From NCBI GenBank assembly GCA_021166775.1, contig JAJPEQ010000005.1, forward strand, positions 118,911 to 182,910: a stretch of 64,000 bases of DNA, in the 5' to 3' direction. This DNA is from Comamonas sp. (GTDB lineage Bacteria; Pseudomonadota; Gammaproteobacteria; Burkholderiales; Burkholderiaceae_C). The notes below the pieces were generated by a model. The model was not told the origin of the DNA. It saw only the letters and a program-made list of their open reading frames with translations, and made no database searches. Position numbers and translations under genes: made by a program. Each line of letters begins with the position of its first letter. Position 1 is the first letter of the stretch. Shown in pieces: positions 35,240-43,443 of this stretch.

Positions 35240-37216
35240 ATGTCCTTGCTCAACCGCCTGCTGCTCAGCGTGACCGTGGCGCTGGCCATCATCCTCGTCG
35301 GCACTCTCACCTGGAGCGTGACGGCGGCGCGCCAGTACCTGGACGGTCAGCTTCAATCCGAAAGCGACAACGCCATCTCGGCGCTGACGCTCTCGCTCTC
35401 GCAGCCGGCCAACCAGGACCCGGTCACGCGCGAGCTGCTGATCATGGCCTTGTTCGACACCGGCAAGTTTGACGCCATCGCATTCACCGGACTCCAGGGC
35501 GAAACGCTGTTCGAGCGCGAACAACCGCCCTTGGCGCATTACAAGGGTCAGTCGCCCGACTGGTTCGCGCGCCTGCTGCCCTTGCACGCGCCACGGGTGC
35601 AAAGGGCCGTCAGCGACGGCTGGAAGCAGGTCGGCCATCTCAGCCTCACGGTGAACAACGCCTACGCCAGTGACGCGTTATGGCGATCAAGCACACGCAT
35701 GGCGCTGCTCATCATCATCGCCGGGCTCGCGTGGGCGCTGTTCGTGGCCGGGCTGGTGCGCTGGTTCCGCCGCATGCTGCGCCAACAGGTCGAGTCCCAG
35801 GTGATGGTCATAGACAAGCAAATGACGATGGACCATGCGGCCGACGCGTCCATGGAGGCCGACGCGCCCGATGTACGGGAGCTGGCCTCGGTGGTACGCG
35901 CCATCCACGCCACGCGCGAGCGTGTGCGCGCCACCGCGCGGGAGCAGGGTGAACGCATAGAGACGCTGCAACTGGAGCTGAACACCGACCCCGTGACCGG
36001 TTTGGCCAACCGGCGCTATTTCATCAACGAACTGCATCGCGTGCTGGATGCGCCAACTGCGGACACCGCCGCCGCAGGTCATTTGATGCTGTTCCGACAG
36101 CGCGATCTGCCCGCCGTGAACGCGCATCTCGGCCATGCCGGCGCCGACGCCTGGCTGGCCACCGTGGGTCAGCATGCCAGGGCGGTGATCGCAGACGCAG
36201 GCAGCGCGGCACCGGGCCTGCAGATCGCGCGCCTGAACGGTTCGGATTTCAGCGTGCTGATCCCGCAACTCGACGGACCACGGGCAGCACTGCTGGCGCA
36301 ACGCATGCGCCAGACCCTTGAGGGGCTGCGCGTGACGCTGGCGCAGGGGCGGCGCTGCCGCTGGGCCTACGCCCTGACCGACTACCTCGCGGGCTCCACG
36401 ATGAGTGACGTGCTCGCCCGACTGGACCAGGCGCTGATGCGCGCAGAAAGCGCCGGACACGGCGAGGTGGAATTCCTCGCACAGGACAGCGCGGCGCTTC
36501 ATGTCGCCGCGCAGGACCAATGGCGGCATATCCTCGAAAATGCGCTGGCCACGCCTGGCGCACTGACGCTACAGTTGCATCCGCTGATCTTCGAAAGCCA
36601 ATTGCGCGCGTGCCAGCAGGAGGCCACTCTCGCCCTGCGAACAGAGGACGGGGGCATGCTGACGGGCGCGCTCTTCCTGCCCGCCGCCGTACGCCTGGGA
36701 CTCTCTGCCGCGTTCGACACGCAGGCCATCAGGCTCGGGCTGCAACGGCTGGCACAACACGATGGTGACACACTCGTGGTGCGCGCATCACTGCCCTCGC
36801 TGGCGCAACCGGACTTCCGGGAGCAGGTACACGCCGCGCTGCAGGCCGCGCCAAGCAACGTCGCATCGCGGCTGGTGCTCGAGCTCGACGCCCATGCGCT
36901 ACAGACCGACGCCGAGGACGTCACAGAATTCGCTCGACACGTCACAGCCGCCGGCGCAGGCGTGGCGCTGCGCCGGCTGGACCAATCGCCCACGGCACTC
37001 GCGCAACTGCATGAGTTTGCGCTGCGCTATGTCAAGCTTGGCGGTGACTTTGCCGAGCAGGCGCTGACCAGCCCGGGCGGCCGTCAGCTGCTCCTGGCCA
37101 TGCTCGCGACGGCGCGCGACCTGCAGGTCCCAGCGCTGGTGCACGCGCCCGTGAACCCTCAAACCGTCATGCTGCTGCGCGAACACGGCGCCAGCCTGCT
37201 CATGGACGCACCATGA
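35240..37216 (+). CDS. lapD: LapD-like inner-membrane c-di-GMP receptor (degenerate GGDEF-EAL)
   Basis: LapD binds c-di-GMP inside the cell and sequesters LapG in the periplasm, which keeps the adhesin on the surface. The 658-residue protein has helix 1 (LLLSVTVALAIILVGTLTW), a periplasmic output domain with W128 in SDGWKQVGHL (matching the LapG-binding Trp of LapD), helix 2 (MALLIIIAGLAWALFVAGLV) and a HAMP segment. A GGDEF-like domain follows; it retains DPVTGLANRR but has NGSDF at the signature. An EAL-like domain has FESQL at the EAL position. Both catalytic signatures are lost, as expected for a receptor and not an enzyme. ATG 35240 follows lapG closely. Confidence 0.93.
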   Translation: MSLLNRLLLSVTVALAIILVGTLTWSVTAARQYLDGQLQSESDNAISALTLSLSQPANQDPVTRELLIMALFDTGKFDAIAFTGLQGETLFEREQPPLAHYKGQSPDWFARLLPLHAPRVQRAVSDGWKQVGHLSLTVNNAYASDALWRSSTRMALLIIIAGLAWALFVAGLVRWFRRMLRQQVESQVMVIDKQMTMDHAADASMEADAPDVRELASVVRAIHATRERVRATAREQGERIETLQLELNTDPVTGLANRRYFINELHRVLDAPTADTAAAGHLMLFRQRDLPAVNAHLGHAGADAWLATVGQHARAVIADAGSAAPGLQIARLNGSDFSVLIPQLDGPRAALLAQRMRQTLEGLRVTLAQGRRCRWAYALTDYLAGSTMSDVLARLDQALMRAESAGHGEVEFLAQDSAALHVAAQDQWRHILENALATPGALTLQLHPLIFESQLRACQQEATLALRTEDGGMLTGALFLPAAVRLGLSAAFDTQAIRLGLQRLAQHDGDTLVVRASLPSLAQPDFREQVHAALQAAPSNVASRLVLELDAHALQTDAEDVTEFARHVTAAGAGVALRRLDQSPTALAQLHEFALRYVKLGGDFAEQALTSPGGRQLLLAMLATARDLQVPALVHAPVNPQTVMLLREHGASLLMDAP

Positions 37217-37268
37217 CAAACGAGGCGCCCGTTGCACAGGAACACACCATGCGTGGCCATTTACGACA

Positions 37269-37285
37269 TTGCACGCATAATGCAA
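37269..37285. promoter_or_regulatory. Palindromic site TTGCA-N7-TGCAA upstream of epsA
   Basis: A perfect inverted repeat, TTGCA (37269-37273) and TGCAA (37281-37285), surrounds CGCATAA. The overlapping CATAAT at 37276-37281 could be a -10 box. It sits 70 bases before the epsA ATG, so it is a candidate operator/promoter for epsA. Confidence 0.4.
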
Positions 37286-37354
37286 AATCTTTCGTGACGA
37301 CCCGCACCACGCGGAATTCGTACGTAAACAAGGACAACGCCAAGGACAACGTGG

Positions 37355-38179
37355 ATGCCGCTGATGGCTCATCTGTCGGCTGAAGAACTCGGGCACCTGC
37401 TGCAAACCATGCAGCATTCGCTGCGGATAGACAGCCACTATGCACTGTTCAACTGGCTGCAGGAGGACGTGCAACGCCTGCTGCCGCACGAGGCAGTCAT
37501 TGCCGCGTGGGGCGACTTTTCACTTGGACTGGTCTGCCACGACGTGGTGTCGTCGCTACAGGGCATGCGCACCCGCAGTTTCAGCGACGCCACTCTGCAG
37601 CCGTTCACCAGCTGGCTGTTCAAGCGCTGGACGGAGCACGGTTTCCAACCCTTCATCAACCACGCGTTCAGCGACTCGGCACTGCAAAGCCTGGAGAGCG
37701 AGCAGACGATCGACACCTTCCACGGGATGCGCACCACCCTGGTCCACGGCATCAAGGATCAGCGCGGCCGCCACGATTGTCTGTACGTGCTGCTCAGCGA
37801 CGGCGAGCCGCGGGACCGCGCCAAGACACTGGCTTCGCTGCGCTTTCTGCTGCCATACATCGATGCATCATTTCGGCAAGTTGCCCATCTGCCAGGCCAG
37901 TATTACGAGCAGCCGCATCAACGAGGACCCGCTGGACAAGCGGCCGCCGAAAATGTCGATGCGAATGCCCTCGTCGGAGATCTGAGCGCGCGCGAGGCCG
38001 AAATCATGGACTGGGTACGCAAGGGCAAGACCAACCCTGAAATCGGCATGATTCTCGACATCAGCGCCTTCACGGTGAAGAACCACATGCAGCGGATCTT
38101 CAAAAAACTGGATGTACTCAACCGCGCCCAAGCCGTCGCCAAGATCGACAGCTATCGCCATGCGTTGACGCAAAAATGA
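37355..38179 (+). CDS. epsA: EpsA-type LuxR-family regulator of exosortase/EPS loci (TIGR03020-like)
   Basis: This 274-residue regulator has a C-terminal LuxR HTH at about 205-265 (LSAREAEIMDWVRKGKTNPE, then ISAFTVKNHMQRIFKKLDV). Its N-terminal sensing domain (LQTMQHSLRIDSHYALFNWL, then QRLLPHEAVIAAWGDFS) matches the EpsA group found with XrtB-type exosortases and EPS operons. AAGGA eight bases before ATG 37355 supports the start. It stands alone on the plus strand between lapD and the convergent PEP-CTERM genes, and is the probable activator of the exosortase/EPS genes. Its ligand is unknown. Confidence 0.85.
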   Translation: MPLMAHLSAEELGHLLQTMQHSLRIDSHYALFNWLQEDVQRLLPHEAVIAAWGDFSLGLVCHDVVSSLQGMRTRSFSDATLQPFTSWLFKRWTEHGFQPFINHAFSDSALQSLESEQTIDTFHGMRTTLVHGIKDQRGRHDCLYVLLSDGEPRDRAKTLASLRFLLPYIDASFRQVAHLPGQYYEQPHQRGPAGQAAAENVDANALVGDLSAREAEIMDWVRKGKTNPEIGMILDISAFTVKNHMQRIFKKLDVLNRAQAVAKIDSYRHALTQK

Positions 38180-38181
38180 AA

Positions 38182-38205
38182 ATGCCCGCTGTTGCCAGCG
38201 GGCAT
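38182..38205 (-). terminator. Terminator of the first PEP-CTERM gene, shared with epsA end
   Basis: A perfect 9-bp stem, ATGCCCGCT (38182-38190) and AGCGGGCAT (38197-38205), has a 6-base loop. On the minus strand it is followed by TTTCATTTTTG, so it ends the minus-strand PEP-CTERM transcript well. On the plus strand it lacks a T-run and would be weaker for epsA. Confidence 0.8.
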
Positions 38206-38232
38206 CGTTCGTGCCGTGTTGTCGGCTGACGC

Positions 38233-38979
38233 TCAGGCAGCCAGATCGCCTTTGTCCGCGCCGCCCTTGCGGCGAGAGAACACCCCCAGACCCAAGGCCG
38301 AGAGGAACAGCAAGGCAGCGCCGGGCAGCGGTGTGGGGATAAAAGTGACCAAATCTTGTAGCTTGGGGTCAACACCGAAGTTTTCGAGCTTGACGATCTT
38401 GTAGCCATCGTTCCAGCCGTTCGGATTGCCATTGAGTGCCGTCAACCACGTCTCTGCCTGAGACCGTGCGGCCACGCTACCCGGATTCGCCGGCGCATCG
38501 TAGGCTTGAAAATTGCCGTTGTTCAGGCTGTACGTACCGGTATCACCAATCACTTCCCAGATCGCCAATTGCATCGCCGCGGACGTCACCCTATCCGTGA
38601 CGGAACTGCCAAACATCGTGAACAGGCGTTTGAGCGAATCCGTCCAGGAATCGACTACGTTAGGCTCTTCAATCACATTGAAGTCGGCACTCACACCCGT
38701 CGGGAAGTGACGCGCCACATCAATGCACCACGCCAGGATGTGCTGCCCCGCAGAGAACGGCGTGACCCCGGTTTCGCTGTTGATCGTGACGTCAAAAGCG
38801 CCTTCCCACATCTGCGACGGCGCGCCACCGGGCGTACGCACGACGTACATCTCCGTCTCGCCACCCAACGCACCACCATTGTTGGTGAGGTTTACAGACG
38901 CCGCAAACACCTGGGGCGCTGCCATCGTGAAAGCCGTCGCGCAGAGCGACGCAGCAAGGGTTTTGGTGAAGAACTTCAT
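38233..38979 (-). CDS. PEP/VPLPA-CTERM exosortase-target protein 1
   Basis: This 248-residue exported protein is a predicted exosortase substrate. It has a signal peptide (MKFFTKTLAASLCATAFTMA then APQVFA). A globular middle contains ILAWCIDVARHF, VDSWTDSLKRLF and SAAMQLAIWEVIG. The C-terminal sorting tail is PTPLPGAALLFLSALGLG followed by VFSRRKGG. This tail has the Pro-Leu-Pro start, hydrophobic helix and Arg/Lys cluster of PEP-CTERM, in the VPLPA variant. It is a paralogue of the next gene, sharing the WC, VDSW, MQLAIWEV and tail motifs. Function on the surface or in the EPS matrix is inferred only. Confidence 0.88.
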   Translation of the reverse strand: MKFFTKTLAASLCATAFTMAAPQVFAASVNLTNNGGALGGETEMYVVRTPGGAPSQMWEGAFDVTINSETGVTPFSAGQHILAWCIDVARHFPTGVSADFNVIEEPNVVDSWTDSLKRLFTMFGSSVTDRVTSAAMQLAIWEVIGDTGTYSLNNGNFQAYDAPANPGSVAARSQAETWLTALNGNPNGWNDGYKIVKLENFGVDPKLQDLVTFIPTPLPGAALLFLSALGLGVFSRRKGGADKGDLAA

Positions 38980-39019
38980 GGCCCATCCTTTGGACGGATT
39001 AAAGAAAAACTATGGAGAT

Positions 39020-39049
39020 ATCTTACGCAAAAGGAATGAACTACCGCAA
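39020..39049 (-). promoter_or_regulatory. Candidate promoter of PEP-CTERM gene 1
   Basis: On the minus strand TTGCGG (39044-39049) is followed after 18 bases by TAAGAT (39020-39025), about 40 bases upstream of the ATG. Both boxes are partial matches to sigma-70. Confidence 0.35.
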
Positions 39050-39098
39050 TGGTTCCAATGGACTACGGCTCAACCCTGACCCAACAGGAAACACGAAA

Positions 39099-39113
39099 CC
39101 CGCCAGCGGCGGG
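39099..39113 (-). terminator. Terminator of PEP-CTERM gene 2
   Basis: A compact hairpin, CCCGCC (39099-39104) and GGCGGG (39108-39113), has a 3-base loop. On the minus strand it is followed by TTTCGTGTTTCC. It lies 34 bases after the stop of the gene at 39147. Confidence 0.7.
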
Positions 39114-39146
39114 CTTCTTCCTGCATCCGGGGCACCTACCACCCGA

Positions 39147-39896
39147 TCAGGCGACCGTGGCAGGCTCCTGAACCCCTTGCTTGCGCCTGGCCAGTCCCCC
39201 CAGCCCCAGGGCCGAGAGAAACAGCAGCGCGGCGCCGGGCAGTGGTGTGGCGATCACCTGCTGAAAGGTCACCAGGTCTTGCGACCTGTCGCTATGCAGC
39301 TTGACGACCTGCCAGCCCGATCCGTCGGTAGTTGCAAGCTGGCCCAGCCACTGATTGGCTTGGTTGCGCGCAGCATTCACGCTGGTGGTGCCCAAGGCGA
39401 CTTTGAAATTGTCCGTCTTCACGTTGTAAGCATTGCTGCCGCTGGGTACATTTTCATTTGTCACTTCCCAGATGGCCAACTGCATGGCCGCCGCGCCAAT
39501 ATTCCGGGCCGAGGTGGTCGTGGCGCTGGACATGTAGCCGGTGAAGCTGGCGAACAGTTTGGCCAGATCGCTGGCCCACGAATCGACCGCGGCGGCAGCC
39601 TGGTAGATGTAATTGCCACCCACGCTGACGTGCTGGCTCAGTTCGACGCACCACGCCGTGAGTGACCCCAAGCCGAGGAAGTCTTGATCTGCTGAACTCG
39701 TAACGGTGTAGTTCTGCTGCCCTGCAATGGTGCTCATCCCAGTCGACGAATGGTTATAAATCGTGACCCCCAACCCCGGACTCACACTGTCCAGATGCAC
39801 GCCAATTTGAACACTGGCGGCCGATGCCGCCGGCGAAGCCATCAGAAAAGCGCAAGCACTCAGCGCTGCGGCAAATGCCTTGATCGGAAAACTCAT
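39147..39896 (-). CDS. PEP/VPLPA-CTERM exosortase-target protein 2
   Basis: This 249-residue exported protein is paralogous to the preceding gene. The signal peptide is MSFPIKAFAAALSACAFLMA then SPAASA. The middle contains LTAWCVELSQHVSVG, VDSWASDLAKLF and AAMQLAIWEVTNE. The tail is ATPLPGAALLFLSALGLG then GLARRKQG, almost identical to the paralogue's tail. I chose ATG 39896 over an in-frame ATG 20 codons upstream, because it begins the signal peptide. The two copies point to a local duplication. Both are probably processed by the exosortase at 43444-44994. Confidence 0.88.
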   Translation of the reverse strand: MSFPIKAFAAALSACAFLMASPAASAASVQIGVHLDSVSPGLGVTIYNHSSTGMSTIAGQQNYTVTSSADQDFLGLGSLTAWCVELSQHVSVGGNYIYQAAAAVDSWASDLAKLFASFTGYMSSATTTSARNIGAAAMQLAIWEVTNENVPSGSNAYNVKTDNFKVALGTTSVNAARNQANQWLGQLATTDGSGWQVVKLHSDRSQDLVTFQQVIATPLPGAALLFLSALGLGGLARRKQGVQEPATVA

Positions 39897-40027
39897 GGGT
39901 AGCCCCTCTGGTTGATTGTCAGAAATCGAACGCGTGCAAATGCTATCGGTAATCACAGACAGTCACAATGGGCCTATCGGACTACAAGTTGTCACCAACG
40001 CGTCAACCACGGTTTGCCAGGCAGGGC

Positions 40028-40861
40028 TCAACTGCCAGTTTCAGAGCCGCCCAGCACGCCGAAATCGCGCCGATCCGCCAGCACCTCGCCCACCAGCATG
40101 GCGTCGATGGTTACGGCGTCTGAGCCAAAGCCATAAACCAGTGCCATGTCGCACAGGATGTTGATGGCGCGCGGAACTCCGCGCGTGGCCTTGGTGATCA
40201 GGCCGATGGCGGCTTCGGTAAACAGCGGCTCGTTCCGGCCGGCCACATGCAGGCGGTGCTGAATGTAGCGCGCCACCTCCTGCGCCGCCAGCGGCGGGAT
40301 GAAGAAGTCCACCGCCACGCGCTGGGCAAACTGCTGCAGCTCCGGGCGCTTGAGCAGGTCACGCAACTGCGGCTGACCCACCAGGATGACCTGCAGCAAC
40401 TGGTCCTTGTCGGCGTTGATGTTGGAAAGCATGCGCAGTGACTCCAGCGCGCCCGCGCTCAGGTTCTGCGCTTCGTCCACGATCAGCACCGAGCGGCGTC
40501 CGGCGGCGTATTCATTGATCAGAAAGCGCTGAAAGGCGTCGTAGCGCGCCACCGAGGACATGCCCTCGTACGGTTGGCCGAACGCCAGCATGATCCATTC
40601 GAGCAGGTCGGCGATGTCCTGGTGCGTGTTGTAGACCAACCCTACGGTGAGCTCCTCGCCCAGTGTGTTCAGCAGGTGGCGGATCAGCGTCGTCTTGCCG
40701 CAGCCAATCTCGCCGCAGATGACGGAAAAGCCCGCGCGGTTCTGGATGCCGTACTGCAGCATCGTGAACGCCAGCGCGTGGCGCTTGCTGAAGTAAAGGA
40801 ATTCCGGGTCGGGCTGGATCGAGAACGGCTTCTCGCGCAACCCATAGAAGGCTTCATACAT
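40028..40861 (-). CDS. ExeA/GspA-like AAA ATPase of the exosortase-EPS system
   Basis: This 277-residue cytosolic ATPase starts MYEAFYGLREKPFSIQPDPE, the typical start of the ExeA-like ATPases found in PEP-CTERM/exosortase loci. Walker A is CGEIGCGKTTLIR near residue 50, Walker B VLIVDEAQNLS, and the sensor region is QRVAVDFFIPPL. The usual exosortase-locus homologue (XrtA-associated ATPase) is longer; this one stops soon after the AAA domain. It follows the PrsT-like gene by 9 bases and is surely co-transcribed with it. Its role in EPS assembly or protein sorting is not established. Confidence 0.85.
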   Translation of the reverse strand: MYEAFYGLREKPFSIQPDPEFLYFSKRHALAFTMLQYGIQNRAGFSVICGEIGCGKTTLIRHLLNTLGEELTVGLVYNTHQDIADLLEWIMLAFGQPYEGMSSVARYDAFQRFLINEYAAGRRSVLIVDEAQNLSAGALESLRMLSNINADKDQLLQVILVGQPQLRDLLKRPELQQFAQRVAVDFFIPPLAAQEVARYIQHRLHVAGRNEPLFTEAAIGLITKATRGVPRAINILCDMALVYGFGSDAVTIDAMLVGEVLADRRDFGVLGGSETGS

Positions 40862-40870
40862 GGTGGCGCT

Positions 40871-43288
40871 TCAGATCCCGGCCAGCGCCTTCTTCGCATC
40901 GTCCACCTGAGCGAACGGCGCGCCCTTGGCCGCCAGATCCAGGGCCTGCTGCAGTGCCTTGCGCGCGCCCTCCTTGTTGCCCTGCGCCAGCAGGTTCATT
41001 CCCAGATGGAATTGCGTCACGGGCAAACCCGGCATGGCCTGGGCAGCATCGCGCAGCGGGCCCGCCGCCTCGGCGTAGCGACCCACACGGTAGCTGGCCC
41101 AGCCCACCGTGTCCTTGAACTGGGGCACGGTGCTCGCGCGCAGCCCCTGCGCGAGTTCGTAGGCGCGCTTGAAATCGGCCTCGGTCGTGCGTGTCTCGGC
41201 CAGCAGGCTGGCGAGGTTGTTGATGACCACCTGGGCGTTGGGACGCTCCTTGAGCAACTGCTCGTACATCTTGATGGCTTCCTCGGATTTGCCCCGCTGC
41301 TCCATCAGGCTGGCGCGCGCCAGTCGCAGGCTGAAATCCTCAGGTGCCTGCTTGATCGCCTGCTGCATCGTCGCGTCCGCTTCATCGAGCTGGCCCGCGA
41401 CGATCTGCAGATTGGCCAGTCCCAGCCAGGCCGTGGTGTTTTTCGGCTGACGCGCAAGCACCGCGTCGTAGTCCTGGCGCGCGCCCGGCACATCGCCAGA
41501 CTGCGCCAACAAGCGTGCCTGCAACAGGCGCGCGTCCAGGTTGTCGGGCGAGGCCGCGAGCACCGACTGCAGAAAGCTCTGCGCCTCCTTGAGCTTGCCC
41601 GCGCGCAGGTAGCTACCCACGAGCGCCACCATGGGCTGCGTCTCATCGGGCGCAAGCTGATAGGCCTTCCTGTAGGCGGCAATGCTGCTGTCGAACTGCT
41701 GGCGCGCCGCCGCCACCTCGCCTTGAAGCTGATTGGCTGCCACCTGCTGGTTGTCCAGCTTGGCCACCAGATCGGCCACCTTCTGCGCCGAAACCAGGTC
41801 TCCCACGTTCAGATACGACTGCGCCAGCAACTGGTAGGCTGGCAGATAAGTGGGCGCGACCTGCAGCGTCTCGCGCAGCGCCGGCTCAACCAGCCTGGGC
41901 TTGCCCGCGCGCATCAGGAACTCCGCATACGGCATGGCATAGATCGGGGCGAATTTGCCCTCTTGCGCGCCGCGCGCATATTCCTCCTGCGCCAGGTCCC
42001 TGGAGCCCTGCATCTCCAGCGCCAGCCCCAGCATGGCGTGCGCTTGCGCCGAAGAAGGTGTGTCGCGCAGGATAGTGCGCAGATCGCCCACCGCATCGTC
42101 CAGCCGCCGCTCGTCCAAGGCCACCCCCGCGCGCAGCAGCAAGGCCGGCTCGTTGCGCGCATCTGCCTCCAGCACTTGGGCGATCAGTTTGTTGGCTTCG
42201 GGCTTCTGCCCTGAAGCCAGCAAGTCGCCGGCCAGTGCCGCCTGCGCCTTCAGCCCGACCGGGTCCTTGCCCGCGTCGTCCATCACCTCGCGCCACAGGG
42301 TACGCGCCTCATCCCTGCGCTTCTGCTGCTGGCGCAAACTGGCCAGCATGAGCTTGAGTTCTGACGCCTTGGGCTCGGCCTTGATCAGGTCTTGCAACTC
42401 CTTGGCGGCCGCATCCTGCCCCTTGGTCTGCCCGAGAAAACGCACCAGGTCGAACTTGGCCTCCGCATCCGCCGGGTGGGCCTTGACCGTGTCGCGATAG
42501 GTGGCTTCGGCCTTCTCGGGCTTGCCATGCATCACGAAGAACTGCGCCAGCATGTGACGCAGCACCTTGTTGTCAGGATAGAAGCCGATCAGCTTGCGGA
42601 AAATCGCCTCGGCGTCGTCGAGCCTGCCCATTTTTTCAAGCGCCTGGACCTTGATGAGCTGCAGCGCGATGTCACGCTCGTTGTTCACCAAGGCACGATC
42701 GAGGTACTTCAAAGCGCCGTCGCCCTCACCGCCCAGCAGGCTGTCGGAGGCCAACACCACCAGCGCATCCACCTGCTTGTCGTCGTGCCCGAGCGCCTGG
42801 TTGGCCAGGTCCACCGCGGCCTTGCGGTCCCCCAGCTTGAACATCACCGCCGAGCGCAGTGCCAGCACGTCGGCCGCGTCGGGTTTGATCTTGCTCGCCG
42901 CCTCACTCACGCTCAATGCCTTGTCCACCTGACCCGCGGCCAGCAGCAGCTTGCCCAGCTTGAGCTGCGCCGCGAGGTTCTGCGGATCGAGCTCGACCAC
43001 CTTGCTCAGCAAGCCATAGGCTCGGTTCCAGTCGCTGCTGCGCTCGGCGATCTCGGCCAGACCGAAGAGCGAGGGCACGTTGTTCGGCGCGATCTGCAGC
43101 GCGTTCTGGAATTCAAGGCGCGCCTTCACCAGATCCGCCGCCTGCAGATACGACTGCCCTTTCTTGGCGAACGACGCCACTTTCTCCTCGGGCGAGGAAC
43201 ACGCCACCAGGCCCAAACTCAGCGCCAGCACCAGCACCGTCGCAAGGCGGGGCCACGTGGCCCGCAGAAATCCATTGGCTTCATGCAT
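40871..43288 (-). CDS. prsT: PrsT-like TPR lipoprotein of the exosortase-EPS system
   Basis: This 805-residue exported lipoprotein has lipobox LGLVACSS near residue 30, followed by more than a dozen tetratricopeptide repeats through the whole length (for example ADLVKARLEFQNALQIAPNN and DVPGARQDYDAVLARQPKNT). It fits PrsT of PEP-CTERM/EPS systems, thought to be a scaffold for polymer assembly or transport in the periplasm. GAGGGGA seven bases upstream supports ATG 43288 over the ATG two codons earlier. It lies upstream of the ATPase on the same strand and downstream of the exosortase gene, with a dispersed repeat in the gap. Confidence 0.88.
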   Translation of the reverse strand: MHEANGFLRATWPRLATVLVLALSLGLVACSSPEEKVASFAKKGQSYLQAADLVKARLEFQNALQIAPNNVPSLFGLAEIAERSSDWNRAYGLLSKVVELDPQNLAAQLKLGKLLLAAGQVDKALSVSEAASKIKPDAADVLALRSAVMFKLGDRKAAVDLANQALGHDDKQVDALVVLASDSLLGGEGDGALKYLDRALVNNERDIALQLIKVQALEKMGRLDDAEAIFRKLIGFYPDNKVLRHMLAQFFVMHGKPEKAEATYRDTVKAHPADAEAKFDLVRFLGQTKGQDAAAKELQDLIKAEPKASELKLMLASLRQQQKRRDEARTLWREVMDDAGKDPVGLKAQAALAGDLLASGQKPEANKLIAQVLEADARNEPALLLRAGVALDERRLDDAVGDLRTILRDTPSSAQAHAMLGLALEMQGSRDLAQEEYARGAQEGKFAPIYAMPYAEFLMRAGKPRLVEPALRETLQVAPTYLPAYQLLAQSYLNVGDLVSAQKVADLVAKLDNQQVAANQLQGEVAAARQQFDSSIAAYRKAYQLAPDETQPMVALVGSYLRAGKLKEAQSFLQSVLAASPDNLDARLLQARLLAQSGDVPGARQDYDAVLARQPKNTTAWLGLANLQIVAGQLDEADATMQQAIKQAPEDFSLRLARASLMEQRGKSEEAIKMYEQLLKERPNAQVVINNLASLLAETRTTEADFKRAYELAQGLRASTVPQFKDTVGWASYRVGRYAEAAGPLRDAAQAMPGLPVTQFHLGMNLLAQGNKEGARKALQQALDLAAKGAPFAQVDDAKKALAGI

Positions 43289-43330
43289 TTGCATTCCCCT
43301 CGAATCAGCTCCGCAGACTGTAAAAAGCAT

Positions 43331-43390
43331 TAAAACAATAGCTGCTTACGCTTTCCATATAAAGGTTCAAGGCACATTCCACTTGAAAAT
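43331..43390 (-). repeat. Dispersed ATAGCTG-family repeat copy (intergenic)
   Basis: The copy reads CAATAGCTGCTTACGCTT, then TCCATATAAAGGTTCAAGG, and lies in the gap between the exosortase and prsT-like genes. It shares the core ATAGCTG..nCGCTT with copies near 665, 15118, 17590, 51614 and 59525. Confidence 0.75.
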
Positions 43391-43443
43391 CACACACCAA
43401 TCCGATGCTCCTGCCACGCGCCCAAGCACAAGCGCGCAGAAGG

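Noticed and set aside
40574..42214. A 546-codon plus-strand frame opposite the PrsT-like gene
   Set aside because: Antisense shadow of a GC-rich TPR gene; the translation is Arg/Gln/Leu-rich without motifs.
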